Source of the DNA: Desulfobaccales bacterium
Lineage (GTDB): Bacteria; Desulfobacterota; Desulfobaccia; Desulfobaccales; 0-14-0-80-60-11
Length of the DNA stretch: 64,000 nucleotides
NCBI GenBank assembly: GCA_041648175.1
Contig: JBAZPO010000002.1
Span: forward strand, 280,085 to 344,084
Direction: 5' to 3'
A model generated the notes under the pieces. It was not told the DNA's origin. It saw only the letters and a list, made by a program, of their open reading frames with translations, and did not search any database. The stretch's first letter is position 1; each line of letters opens with the position of its first letter. A program made the translations under genes and the position numbers. Of this stretch, positions 41,605-51,084 are shown piece after piece.

Positions 41605-44600
41605 ATGGCGCGTAAGGGTCGTTATCGCCCAAGGGTCATTATCTTAACCGCGCTACCAGTGGAACTTGCCGCTGTTAAAGAACTTTTGCAGATCCCCAAT
41701 GGGGAGGCTCTCCGGGAGCTTTACAAGAACACCATTTATGAATGGGGTACTTTTGTCTTTGCCCGCGGTGAATGGGAAGTTTTGCTGGCGCAAACCGGCC
41801 GAGGGAACATTAGCGCCGCCTTAAAAACGGAGCAGGCCCTCACCTATTTCCGGCCTCAGGCCGCCTTTTTCTTGGGAGTAGCGGGTGGTTTTAAGGATGT
41901 CAGCCATGGTGACGTGGTGGCCGCTAATAAAGTTTACTATTATGAAGCCGGCAAATCCGGTATCGATAAATCGAGGGATTTTTTTTGGGCCAGGCCCAAT
42001 CTTCGGGAAGTGAAAGAGGATTTAATCCAGTGGGCTTTAAAATGTGCTGCAGCTAATGATTGGCGGAAAAGAATCAAAACCCCATTGCCACCGATCTCCT
42101 TACACCTGCGAGATCCTAAGGTTTATATCGAGCCCATTGCATCAGGAGAGCAGGTGTTCACTTCCAAGAAGGCCGCCCTATCTGAGCGTCTTCGCACTCA
42201 TTATGGGGATGCTATAGCCGTGGAGATGGAAGGGTTCGGGTTCATGAAGGCGGCGGCGAACCACTCGCAGGTCTACAGCCTGGTCATTCGGGGTATTTCC
42301 GACCTCATTGACGATAAAGGCCGCAATAAAACGGGGGATGAGGCGGCCCTGCAGGATATTGCCTCCCGTCATGCCAGTGCCTTCGCCTTTGAGGTTCTGA
42401 ACCTTTTGGGCCTATATCTCAACGCTCAGCATGAAGACGGAGGCAAGGATAAGGGCAGCGGGCCAACGGAAGCTGAAGGCTACCGATTCGATGACGCATC
42501 CGGGATAGCTGCAGAAGCCTCTTCTTCAGAGGCAACGACTGATGGCGCGACAGAAGCGGAAATGGGGAGTGCTCACGCCCATTCCCAGGCAACCGGATTT
42601 GCTGAAGCGCCTGGGGAGGAGGCCAGCGCTTTTTCCCCCGGAGAAGCCGAGGAGGGCGCGGGTCAAGAGGAAACTCGCCGCACCGATGAAGAAGTCCGGC
42701 CAAGCCAACGTATAAGCAATGTGCCACCTCTCAATTATAACTTCTTTGGGCGAGAAAATGAGATTCGGGAATTACATCGCAGGTATAATGCCGCCCGGGC
42801 AGAACGGGCCGCGTTTGTCGTCTGGGCTATGTCGGGGGCGGGGAAGACGCAATTGGCTATAAAATACGCTCATCAGTATGAGCAGGACTATGACCTAGTT
42901 TGGTGGGTGCGCGCCGAAGACCGAGATACTTTAATGTCCGACTATGCCGCTCTGGCTCAAGAGTTGCCCGGTTTTGCCGCGCCACCGGCGCAAGAGGTCC
43001 AGTATTCCCTGGGGGCAAAATGCTTCGGTTTATTCGGAAAGGTGAAGTTCTCTAGAAAGATAGACCCCAGAGTAGAATTCCATGCCGCTGCGCTTAAACG
43101 TGATCTGGGGCAGAGGAACCGATGGCTACTCATTCTTGACAACGCCAGGGACTCGGAAATGGTCCGGCGTTTTATCCCCGCAGGCAATAGGGGCCATATC
43201 CTTATCACCAGCAGCAACCCCAGTTGGCGAGGACTGGCTGAACCCTTCCATCTGCCGATGGCGAACGAAACCGAAGCCACGAATTTTCTCCTGGCGCGCA
43301 CAGGTTACACCGACCGGGACCAGGCGCAAAATTTGGCCAGAGCCTTGGGAGGTCACCTGTTGGCTCTGGACCAGGCCGCAGCCTTTATGAGCGAAACCGG
43401 CATGTCCATGGCCGAATATTGGCAGAACTTCCAGAACCAGAGAACCCGGCTGGAATTGCTGCGATACAGGGAACCGGCCAATGATTATGAATTCACGGTT
43501 GCCACCGTCTGGGAACTATCATTCAGCCGAGTGGTCAAGAAAGCCCCAGCAGCCGCAGATCTCCTAAACTTGTGCGCCTTCCTGGCCCCGGAAGATATTC
43601 CTCAGCAGCTCTTTATGGGAAATAAGGAACATCTTCCGGAAAATTTGAGAGCCGTAGCATGCCAATCCTTAGGGTTCGATAAAACCGTGGGAGCAATAAA
43701 AACTTATTCTCTAATGAACCGGAAGGATAGGCTGTTATCGGTGCACCCATTGGTGCAGGTTATGGCCCGGGACCGCATGTCCAAGGAAATATGGGATACT
43801 TATGCTCAGACTGCCGTCAGCTTGGTCAACCAAGCCTTTCCTAAGACAATGGAAGATCCCGCCGCACGGACCCGCGTCGACTTGCTGGTCCCCCATGCTG
43901 AAGCAGTGCTGGAACATGTCAAAGCCCGCCGTTTGGCCCTGGTCTCCCAAGGGGGATTGCTGACGAAACTGGGGGCCTACTACTTGGCGGAACGCAATAA
44001 TGCCAAGGCACGGGTATCATTGGAGGAAGCCCTGGCCTGTTTCGATAGGGCTTATGGCTATAAAGCTTATGGACGTCCGGAGTTAATCCCAACCCTTACT
44101 CAATTAGGCCTAGCCTTCTATGAATTGGGAAAATTTCCAGACGCTTTGACTAGACTCGACCAGGCTCGGAGGATTGCTCAGGAGGCGCCGCAGGATCATT
44201 ATTATACCGCAGTGTCTGATCTGCTGTTCTACCTGGGCAGGACCCTCAAAGCCTTGGAAAAACCTGAAGAGGCCGAAGATAAGTTTAAAGAATCACTTGA
44301 CATGGAACATCATGCCACTGACCGCTCTCCCCTACGGGTAGCCGATAGACTCAATGAATTGGGCGGCGTTCTCCTGGCCCTGGACCAAGCAGGGGAGGCG
44401 AAAAAGCTGTGCGAACGCGCCTGGTCCATCGTCAACGACCATCCGGCACCTGAAGGGCTGCGAGTAGCGCCGGTTGCCGAGAACCTGGGTGATATTTATA
44501 GAAAATCAGGAGATTTGCCTTCGGCGGAAGAGTATTATTTCCTGGCAGAAAGCATCTATGAAATCTCCTTGGGAAAAGATGATCCGCGAACGAAGGCAGT

Positions 44601-44643
44601 GGGGGAAAAATTAACCCAAATCTATGGTTCAAAAACTGGATAG
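41605..44643 (+). CDS. PNP - NB-ARC - TPR STAND protein (NLR-like)
   Basis: A 1012-residue protein with three parts. Residues about 8-270 form a purine/uridine nucleoside phosphorylase-like (MTAN-type) domain: 'LTALPVELAAVKELL', 'FLGVAGGFKDVSHGDVV', 'AVEMEGFG', 'VIRGISDLID'. An acidic Ala/Glu/Ser-rich linker (about 272-370) follows. The NB-ARC ATPase has the P-loop 'AMSGAGKTQLA' (about 411-421), Walker B 'WLLILDNARD', 'HILITSSNP' and the GxxL-like 'ALGGHLLALDQ'. TPR-like repeats fill about 780-1010. The same order occurs in fungal NLR-like proteins, and STAND proteins in bacteria act as phage sensors. The PNP part could cleave nucleosides or be a sensor. GGGAGG precedes ATG. Defence is inference. 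Confidence 0.88.
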   Translation: MARKGRYRPRVIILTALPVELAAVKELLQIPNGEALRELYKNTIYEWGTFVFARGEWEVLLAQTGRGNISAALKTEQALTYFRPQAAFFLGVAGGFKDVSHGDVVAANKVYYYEAGKSGIDKSRDFFWARPNLREVKEDLIQWALKCAAANDWRKRIKTPLPPISLHLRDPKVYIEPIASGEQVFTSKKAALSERLRTHYGDAIAVEMEGFGFMKAAANHSQVYSLVIRGISDLIDDKGRNKTGDEAALQDIASRHASAFAFEVLNLLGLYLNAQHEDGGKDKGSGPTEAEGYRFDDASGIAAEASSSEATTDGATEAEMGSAHAHSQATGFAEAPGEEASAFSPGEAEEGAGQEETRRTDEEVRPSQRISNVPPLNYNFFGRENEIRELHRRYNAARAERAAFVVWAMSGAGKTQLAIKYAHQYEQDYDLVWWVRAEDRDTLMSDYAALAQELPGFAAPPAQEVQYSLGAKCFGLFGKVKFSRKIDPRVEFHAAALKRDLGQRNRWLLILDNARDSEMVRRFIPAGNRGHILITSSNPSWRGLAEPFHLPMANETEATNFLLARTGYTDRDQAQNLARALGGHLLALDQAAAFMSETGMSMAEYWQNFQNQRTRLELLRYREPANDYEFTVATVWELSFSRVVKKAPAAADLLNLCAFLAPEDIPQQLFMGNKEHLPENLRAVACQSLGFDKTVGAIKTYSLMNRKDRLLSVHPLVQVMARDRMSKEIWDTYAQTAVSLVNQAFPKTMEDPAARTRVDLLVPHAEAVLEHVKARRLALVSQGGLLTKLGAYYLAERNNAKARVSLEEALACFDRAYGYKAYGRPELIPTLTQLGLAFYELGKFPDALTRLDQARRIAQEAPQDHYYTAVSDLLFYLGRTLKALEKPEEAEDKFKESLDMEHHATDRSPLRVADRLNELGGVLLALDQAGEAKKLCERAWSIVNDHPAPEGLRVAPVAENLGDIYRKSGDLPSAEEYYFLAESIYEISLGKDDPRTKAVGEKLTQIYGSKTG

Positions 44644-45112
44644 CGAGTGGAAGAATAAAAGTCGGCGGAGTGGGAAAAGGATTAGTAACGGTTACTCCCC
44701 CAACAGACTCTTGACAAGGCTTTTTAGGGAGGACCGGGTATGTACCTTCCATATCTATGGATCTTGGGGAAGAAATTGGGGCTTCCGCGCTGACCCCCCT
44801 TAGTTTCTTTGCCCAACGTGCCTATGCTTTTTTTTGCGCTCATTTCTTTCTCAAAACTGAGGAAGCCATTGATTGGCAGAAATCCTAAGGCCTAAATCAA
44901 TTTTAATAGAAATTATTAAAAATATTTCTTTAATTTTATGCAATATTGATATATCAAAAAATAATGGAGGGTTTTGATATTTAGCCGGCAGATGAGAAAG
45001 TCTAATGCGGGGCCCCAGGCTACAAGAGATTCCCATCTTTCCTGGAAAGGTTTTTCGGCTGCTTAGTCATACCCCTGTTGCCCGAATAGCAAAGTTGCTG
45101 ACTTGATGTCTT
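44644..45112. other. Spacer between the STAND gene and the membrane/FHA genes
   Basis: No gene is seen. The middle (about 44880-44980) is very AT-rich and may hold a promoter for the following cluster, though no clean -35/-10 pair was identified. Confidence 0.35.
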
Positions 45113-45490
45113 ATGCAACCATCCGACCCGAATGAGGCCTTCAAGCTCCTCCTGCTCATACTGACCGGTTTAGGGGTAATGCTGGGGATCATTCGCATCT
45201 CCCGAGTTCCAAAGATTTTTGCCCGTATTCTGTTTGTTCCCCTTATTATTGGGATAATTTACTCTGCGGGGATCGATTTTTGGCGCCAACTACCCGTCGC
45301 TTACCAAATTATCACCCTGATAGTGCTGCTGCCCATCTTCCTAATAGTTTTACTGAGGATCGTCTTGGGGGCCAACCTTTTTCGAGAAGTGCTAGGCAAT
45401 CTTATTTATGATCTCCTCAAAGGTAGTTGTTTATTATTAATAAATATATTTAGAATTCCATTTACTCTGGTACGCCGTCTTTGGCGTTAA
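45113..45490 (+). CDS. Small multi-pass membrane protein
   Basis: A 125-residue very hydrophobic product with three or four membrane segments: 'KLLLLILTGLGVMLGII', 'ILFVPLIIGIIYSAG', 'IITLIVLLPIFLIVLLRIV' and a last short one. Basic residues lie between the segments. No family is recognised. It is the first gene of the FHA/VWA/kinase cluster and may anchor it. The ribosome-binding site is weak. Confidence 0.6.
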   Translation: MQPSDPNEAFKLLLLILTGLGVMLGIIRISRVPKIFARILFVPLIIGIIYSAGIDFWRQLPVAYQIITLIVLLPIFLIVLLRIVLGANLFREVLGNLIYDLLKGSCLLLINIFRIPFTLVRRLWR

Positions 45491-45583
45491 TAATGTCAAG
45501 TAATACATTGATCAAACCCTTAATATTGCAGTGATAGACTTTTGGAAAAATCAACAGACAACATTAGGCGATAAGGTTAATTT

Positions 45584-46441
45584 ATGAAAATGAGAATTTA
45601 TTATAATTCGGTTTTAGGAGCCTTAGGTGGCCTGGTAAGTTGGGGGATTTTAGGTCAGATGGGAGAATTTACCAGCGTGATCTTCCGAGATATCGTTTAC
45701 GGGATTGCGGTGGGGGGCTGCATTGGCGCCGCCATCGGCTGTATAGACGGTATTTTTGACAGGTCCCTGGCTCAAGGGGCGCGAGGGGCCGTCCGAGGTG
45801 TCGGCTATGGGGCTGTGGGGGGGGTGGCCGGACTCTTGATCGGCGAACTGGTTCTCTGGGTGATAGGCGGCGGCATTGGCGGCCGGGCCGTGGGCTGGGC
45901 CATCATCGGCCTGGCTGTGGGGATCACCGAGGGGGTGGCCAATCGGGCCCCAAAAAAGATCAATTATGGGCTTATCGGCGGTACCCTCGGGGGATTTTTT
46001 GGGGGAGCCATCTTCGAATTCCTGCGGCAGAATTTCGGCAGTTACGCCTTCAGCCAGGCCCTGGGGTTAATAATCCTGGGCGCCTGTATCGGTTTCCTCA
46101 TAGGTTTAGTGGAAGATATCCTGCGTGTCGCTTGGCTGATGGTAATCAGCGGTCGGCAAGAAGGCCGTGAATTCACCTTGGCAAAAAAGATTAATCTCAT
46201 TGGCCGTGATGAGAATTGCGACGTGCCGTTGTTTGGTGATGCCGAAGTTCTGCCACAGCATGCCCAAATCCGGGTGGAGCGCGAAAGGTTTATCTTGTTC
46301 GGGCTGAAAGACACGGCTGGTAAATTGTGGGTAAACGAACGTCTGATCACTTCTGAGGTTGCACTGGCCAATAATGATCGCCTCAAGGTCGGGGACACCA
46401 AGTTGGTATTCCGCTGGAAAGAAAAGATTAAGGCTTCATGA
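45584..46441 (+). CDS. Gly-rich membrane protein with C-terminal FHA domain
   Basis: A 285-residue protein. The first 190 residues are Gly/Ala-rich hydrophobic segments ('GGVAGLLIGELVLW', 'GGTLGGFFGGAIFEF') resembling glycine-zipper membrane packing, probably six or more spans. After about residue 200 comes a forkhead-associated domain: 'INLIGRDENCDVPLFGD', 'LPQHAQIRVE', 'GKLWVNERLI' and 'NDRLKVGDTKLVF'. The GR and S/H positions that bind phosphothreonine are present as GRDEN and QHA. It should read Thr phosphorylation at the membrane, fitting the kinases encoded downstream. Ten bases separate it from the next gene. Confidence 0.82.
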   Translation: MKMRIYYNSVLGALGGLVSWGILGQMGEFTSVIFRDIVYGIAVGGCIGAAIGCIDGIFDRSLAQGARGAVRGVGYGAVGGVAGLLIGELVLWVIGGGIGGRAVGWAIIGLAVGITEGVANRAPKKINYGLIGGTLGGFFGGAIFEFLRQNFGSYAFSQALGLIILGACIGFLIGLVEDILRVAWLMVISGRQEGREFTLAKKINLIGRDENCDVPLFGDAEVLPQHAQIRVERERFILFGLKDTAGKLWVNERLITSEVALANNDRLKVGDTKLVFRWKEKIKAS

Positions 46442-46450
46442 GGTATTATA

Positions 46451-47995
46451 ATGGACGACGCTGATCTTCCACCCAAATGTTTACAAAAAGCGCAATTAGG
46501 TTATCTTGGCATGCTGTTGTCCTTGGCTTTGATCTTCGGCGTCTGTCTGGCGCCTGGCACTGCCTTAGCCATCAAGGTGCATTTGAGCCAAGTGGATAAA
46601 ACTGATTTTCCCGCCATACGATTGTTCGCGGATATAGAGGACCAATCCCGTAAGCCAGCCAAGGACATGAGCAAATCAGATTTTCAGGTTTATGAAAATA
46701 AAAAGTTAGTTGAAATCCTCGACTTTGCTGATCCTTCTCTGGCCGGTCCCATGACCACGGTGTTGGTGGTGGATTGCAGCGGCAGCATGAACTCGGCCGG
46801 GAAGATGCCGGCATTAAAGCTCGCGGCCGCCAATTACACCCGCTACATAAAAAAATCCGATCGCCTCGGCATCATAGCCTTTGCCGATACCGTTCAAAAA
46901 TTACAGACCTTGACGGACGATAAGGATGCGTTGATTCGGGCCTTGCAATCCTTAACTCCCAATGGAAAAACGGCTTTCTATGACGCGGTTTATGAAGCCA
47001 CCAAAATGATCAGTAAGGTCAAGGGAAGGAAACTGGTCCTGGCCATCACCGACGGTATGGACAATAGCAGCAGCAAAACCCATGACAAGGTGGTGGAATT
47101 AAGCAGAAAATTCGGTGTGCCCGTTTATGCTATAGGCCTGGGCCAAAAAGAGAGCAGTTTATCCAATGAAACAGGCATCAATGAAGAGGCGTTGCGCCGT
47201 TTGGCGGAGGAAACCGGAGGCCTTTACTACTTCGCCCCTGCGGCGGAGGAGCTTCTGGGCATTTATGAGCATCTGTCACGGCAATTTCATGGGGGCTACG
47301 AACTCACCTATAACAGCCCTAATGTCATGCGTGACGGCACCACCCGAGAGGTGGAGCTGACCGCCACGGTTCAAGGGACCTCGGCCACTGGCAGAAATTC
47401 CTATTATATCCCCGGCATCATGGTCGTCGTCTTTGACCCCGTGCTTTTTTGCGCTTTCCTGTTGTTGTTGCTGGCCCTGGCCTATGCACCGGCTTGGCGC
47501 GCCCGGAGTCGGCGCCAGCCAATTGCGATCCTTTCGGAGGCTATAAAAGAACCTGGCCCTCGGAGAGAGATAGAAAATAATATCCGAACCATCAAGGATA
47601 AGGTGCCGTCAACTGCTTCGCCGCGCGTGGAACCGAAGAGCTTAGACCGTCAGCCGGACGCCCCGCCGCCCCCAGTCAGCGGTTTCTCCCTGCAGCCTCT
47701 GGGTCAAGCCCTCCCTCGCCAAACTTACTCGCTGCGGAAGGGCGATAACTTCATTGGCTCCGCCCCGGGGAATCACCTCATGGCCGCCCATCCCTCGGTG
47801 TCGGCCCGGCATGCCAATATCTGTTGGGAAGGTGACCAGTTTGTGATATACGATCTGCAGAGTCAGCAGGGCACCTTTGTCAGTCTATCCAGTGACTTAG
47901 GGATGACCATGAAGATTGATAGGAATCCCTTAAGACCGGGAGCGGTGGTAAAATTGGGGGAGGTCTTGTTTCGCTTCATCGACAAACCACTATGA
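46451..47995 (+). CDS. Membrane VWA protein with C-terminal FHA domain
   Basis: A 514-residue protein. An N-terminal signal/anchor segment ('LLSLALIFGVCLAPGTALA') precedes a von Willebrand factor A domain with MIDAS 'VVDCSGSM' (about 101-108) and 'AITDGMDNSSS', then a membrane segment ('PVLFCAFLLLLLALAYAPAW', about 337-356) and a Pro-rich linker. An FHA domain ends the protein ('YSLRKGDNFIGSAPGNHLM', 'SARHANICWE'). The VWA part lies outside and the FHA part inside, so it could pass envelope information to cytoplasmic phospho-Thr readers. It starts ten bases after the preceding gene, indicating one operon. Confidence 0.85.
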   Translation: MDDADLPPKCLQKAQLGYLGMLLSLALIFGVCLAPGTALAIKVHLSQVDKTDFPAIRLFADIEDQSRKPAKDMSKSDFQVYENKKLVEILDFADPSLAGPMTTVLVVDCSGSMNSAGKMPALKLAAANYTRYIKKSDRLGIIAFADTVQKLQTLTDDKDALIRALQSLTPNGKTAFYDAVYEATKMISKVKGRKLVLAITDGMDNSSSKTHDKVVELSRKFGVPVYAIGLGQKESSLSNETGINEEALRRLAEETGGLYYFAPAAEELLGIYEHLSRQFHGGYELTYNSPNVMRDGTTREVELTATVQGTSATGRNSYYIPGIMVVVFDPVLFCAFLLLLLALAYAPAWRARSRRQPIAILSEAIKEPGPRREIENNIRTIKDKVPSTASPRVEPKSLDRQPDAPPPPVSGFSLQPLGQALPRQTYSLRKGDNFIGSAPGNHLMAAHPSVSARHANICWEGDQFVIYDLQSQQGTFVSLSSDLGMTMKIDRNPLRPGAVVKLGEVLFRFIDKPL

Positions 47996-48360
47996 TGACC
48001 TTCAGATAACCATCAGGCATAGGAGAAAACCATTACAGTCATAAAGCTTGTTGTACTGATGCTCGGGATAGTCGAGCTGGGGTGCGGTCTAAGCTAAACC
48101 TGGCGCCCAGAGGAACAAAGTCACGCCGGGTGTTTCGGCGCAGCCTCGGAGGCAAGCGAGAACACCCCAACCGAGTTGCCGCAGGCTTAGGTTCTCCTCA
48201 GATCGGCGGGCGCAGGGCTAATTCTTTCCGGGCAAAACCCTGCTTACCGGTGTCGGAAGTCCCTGGCCCGATTGTTGCAAGAGTTCCTCGTTAGGAGCGG
48301 CAGGGTCTGGAAGTGAGATAATATCTGCATTCTTAATCAATTAATCGAGAGATAATTATT
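47996..48360 (+). other. Spacer with a candidate structured RNA (about 48088-48243)
   Basis: No protein gene is supported. Complementary segments nest well. P1 is TCTAAGC (48088-48094) with GCTTAGG (48185-48191). Inside it, P2 is GGCG/CGCC (48102-48105 and 48124-48127) and abuts P3, GGGTGTT/AACACCC (48128-48134 and 48161-48167), which is capped by GCCT-CGG-AGGC. A separate P4 is GCAGGG/CCCTGC (48212-48217 and 48238-48243). The GC-rich block stands out from the AT-rich leader right before the VWA gene. It matches no RNA family I can name. A cis-regulatory or independent RNA is possible. Confidence 0.35.
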
Positions 48361-49203
48361 ATGGCCTATGAAGCTCCGATCTGCCGAACTAATCCGGGGT
48401 GCATCGTATTACTGATTGACCAGTCGGGCTCCATGGCCGATACCTGGGGCGCTACCACAGGACAAACCAAGGACAAAGGGGTGGCCACCGCCATCAATCG
48501 GCTGTTGCATAACCTTGTTCTGAAATGTTGCACAGATGATGGAGTCCGGAGTTACTACGACATCGGTGTTATTGCTTATCACGATCCCTTGAAAGGTGGC
48601 ATAAGCGTAGAATCGGCGTTCGGCGGGCCATTGGCGGGACGCGATCTGGTGTCCATAGTCGAAGTGGCGGAGAACCCACTGAGGTTGGAAGAGAGGGTTA
48701 AGGAGGAGGTTAACGAGACCGGCGAAGTAATTAAAAAGAAGGTCAAATTCCCTATATGGATCGAACTGCATCCCGATGGAGGTAGGCCTCTGAGTGCAGC
48801 GCTGCGGCATGCCTATGTGATATTGGCTGACTGGGTCCGGAGACACCCAGACTCCTACCCGCCGCTGGTTATCAATATTACCGACGGTGAAGCCACCGAC
48901 GGAGATCCCTTGATTGATGCCCAGAGGCTTATGGATCTGAAAACCATTGATGGCCATGTATTGTTATTTCATTGCATGATTTCAGCGAGACCCGGACAGG
49001 TTTTTTTCCCTGCTCATGAAGATGAACTTCCCAATGATCGATGCTCCCGGTTACTTTTTAAGGTTGCCAGTGAGCTGCCTCCCATTATATTGGCAGAGAT
49101 GAAGAGAGAATTCTCTGTCCAAGAAGGTGCTCGTGGTTTTGTTGCCGATTTGGTGGATGTGATTCGCTTTTTGGCGATCGGCACCAGAGTGGAATATCGT
49201 TAA
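48361..49203 (+). CDS. VWA domain protein, TerY-like (copy 1)
   Basis: A 280-residue cytoplasmic VWA protein of the TerY kind. The MIDAS 'LLIDQSGSMADTWG' is near the N terminus (about 17-30), with 'GKATAINRLLHNL'-like helix reading 'KGVATAINRLL', a conserved 'VEVAENPLRLEERVKEEV' insert, and 'INITDGEATDGDPL' holding the third MIDAS site. There is no signal peptide. TerY-type proteins are predicted to bind metal and a partner protein in the VWA/PP2C/kinase triad. It has a close tandem copy at 49382, and the triad partners follow. The ribosome-binding site is weak, unlike that of copy 2. Confidence 0.85.
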   Translation: MAYEAPICRTNPGCIVLLIDQSGSMADTWGATTGQTKDKGVATAINRLLHNLVLKCCTDDGVRSYYDIGVIAYHDPLKGGISVESAFGGPLAGRDLVSIVEVAENPLRLEERVKEEVNETGEVIKKKVKFPIWIELHPDGGRPLSAALRHAYVILADWVRRHPDSYPPLVINITDGEATDGDPLIDAQRLMDLKTIDGHVLLFHCMISARPGQVFFPAHEDELPNDRCSRLLFKVASELPPIILAEMKREFSVQEGARGFVADLVDVIRFLAIGTRVEYR

Positions 49204-49381
49204 GCTTATGCAAGATGAGTTAAGAGCTGTCATATCTTTTTCTCCAGATTTTCATCAATTGGAAGAGGGATATAAGGAAACATTTAGATCTCACAGGCTC
49301 GGATAATGATACCGGAGCCGCTGGCTGACTCATGGGAAAAAAGAGACACCAAATAACCTATTCCAAGAGGAGGTTAAGATT

Positions 49382-50230
49382 ATGGCCTATGAAGCGCAGG
49401 TGAGCCGGGACAACCCCACGTGCATGCTATTTCTCATCGACCAGTCGGGCTCCATGGCCGATACTTGGGGGGCTACCCAAGGACAAACCAAGGATAAAGG
49501 AGTGGCCACCGCCATCAACCGGATGTTGCATAACCTTGGCCTGAAATGTGCCAAAGATGAGGGGATCCGGTATTATTTCGACGTCGGCGTCATTTACTAC
49601 AAGGAGCCCCGGGGCATGGGCGCCCAGGTGGGACCTGCCTTCGATGGCACACTATCGGGGCGCGATCTGGTGCCCATAGTCGAAGTGGCGGAGAGCCCAC
49701 TGAGGGTGGAAGAGAGGGTTAAGGAGGAGGTTGACGATACCGGTGAAATAATTAAGAAGAAGGTCAAATTTCCCATCTGGTTTGAGCCCATGGCGGATGG
49801 GGGCACCCCCATGTGTGCAGCCCTTCGCCACGCCCATGAAATTTTAGAGAACTGGCTCAGTAACCACCAGGACTCCTTTCCCCCAATTGTTATCAACATA
49901 ACCGACGGCGAGGCCACTGACGGCAACCCTTTGGCCGACGGTCAGAGAATTATGAACCTGAAAACCAATGACGGCAATGTGCTCCTCTACAATATCCATA
50001 TTTCATCAAGGGCAGGGCAGGTCTGTTTCCCGGCTGAAGAAAGCGAACTGCCTCGAGATCAATACGCCCTAATGCTCTTTAATATGTCCAGCGAACTGCC
50101 GCCCAAGGTCTTGGACCAGGCCAAGAAGGATTTTTCATTGCGAGACGGCGCCCGGGGATTTGTCTTTAATGCCGATATGGTTGACCTGATCCGTTTTCTG
50201 GACATCGGCACCAGAGTTGATTTCCGCTAA
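49382..50230 (+). CDS. VWA domain protein, TerY-like (copy 2)
   Basis: A 282-residue tandem paralogue of the preceding gene. The MIDAS 'FLIDQSGSMADTWG' and 'INITDGEATDGNPL' are conserved, and the 'QTKDKGVATAINR' and 'KKKVKFPIW' segments are identical, while the middle loop (about 65-85) and the C-terminal half differ. AGGAGG precedes ATG. It starts 178 bases after copy 1 and ends 31 bases before the phosphatase gene. Two diverging VWA proteins may bind different clients or sense different ligands. Confidence 0.87.
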   Translation: MAYEAQVSRDNPTCMLFLIDQSGSMADTWGATQGQTKDKGVATAINRMLHNLGLKCAKDEGIRYYFDVGVIYYKEPRGMGAQVGPAFDGTLSGRDLVPIVEVAESPLRVEERVKEEVDDTGEIIKKKVKFPIWFEPMADGGTPMCAALRHAHEILENWLSNHQDSFPPIVINITDGEATDGNPLADGQRIMNLKTNDGNVLLYNIHISSRAGQVCFPAEESELPRDQYALMLFNMSSELPPKVLDQAKKDFSLRDGARGFVFNADMVDLIRFLDIGTRVDFR

Positions 50231-50261
50231 TCCTAAGTAAAGGTGCCATAGAGGGGAAGCG

Positions 50262-51083
50262 GTGCGTCTGACCTGGAAGATTTTTTGGATCCACAAGGCG
50301 GGCAACTCGCCGGAGGATTACGAGGATGCCTATGGGTTCAATGCCCAGGGCAGGAGCTTCGCTATTGCCGATGGTGCCTCCGAAGCCTCCTTTGCAGGAA
50401 TATGGGCCCGCCGCCTGGTGGAAGGGTTCACCGCATCCCCCTTTTTTTGCCACGGTTGTAGTTACCAATCGTTGCAGCGCCGCCTACGACCAATGCAAGA
50501 AGCCTGGCATCGGGCTATTAATTGGGAGGAGTTGCCTTTTTATGCGGAGGAGAAAGCCCAAGCAGGGGCGTATGCAGCTTTTTTGGGGTTACAGTTCGAT
50601 CCCTCCCTTAAGGACTCTGGCCCCCCCATCGTTGGTGGGTGGCACGCTATGGCCGTAGGGGACTGCTGCCTTTTCCAGGTACGCGACAACACCATAGTGG
50701 AAAGCTTTCCTTTGCAACAACCGAATGCTTTTAACAACTCCCCGGCGCTGTTGAGTAGTCTCCCGCAAAAGAACCAGCGGCTCTGGGAAGAGAGTCGAGT
50801 GATCTTCTACCAACAAGGCTGTGCTGGCCGCATTTGGGTAAACGATCTCTTTATCTTGACCACTGATGCCCTGGGAGAGTGGTTTCTGCGTCAAAGTGAA
50901 ACCGTCGATCATTGTGATAGTAAAGACCGCCACCCACCTTGGCGGATCCTTAACGACCTGAGCAGTCCAGGACAATTCGAGGAATTAGTGCAAGAATTAC
51001 GCCGGCAAAAATTATTGCGCAATGATGACACCACCCTGATCATCATCAAGGTTTTGCTGGAAGAATCTCTCGAGGATACCTAA
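50262..51083 (+). CDS. PP2C-like protein phosphatase (copy 1)
   Basis: A 273-residue PP2C-fold protein. It has 'EDYEDAYGF' and 'FAIADGASEASF' (metal-binding Asp), 'AVGDCCLFQV', 'LFILTTDALGEWFL' and the last metal-binding 'RNDDTTLIII'. These proteins remove phosphate from Ser/Thr with Mn/Mg. GTG 50262 is the start with AGAGGGGAAG upstream. The stop is one base before the kinase ATG (TAAGATG), so the two are made together. In TerY-P-type triads this phosphatase opposes the kinase. Confidence 0.87.
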   Translation: MRLTWKIFWIHKAGNSPEDYEDAYGFNAQGRSFAIADGASEASFAGIWARRLVEGFTASPFFCHGCSYQSLQRRLRPMQEAWHRAINWEELPFYAEEKAQAGAYAAFLGLQFDPSLKDSGPPIVGGWHAMAVGDCCLFQVRDNTIVESFPLQQPNAFNNSPALLSSLPQKNQRLWEESRVIFYQQGCAGRIWVNDLFILTTDALGEWFLRQSETVDHCDSKDRHPPWRILNDLSSPGQFEELVQELRRQKLLRNDDTTLIIIKVLLEESLEDT

Positions 51084-51084
51084 G

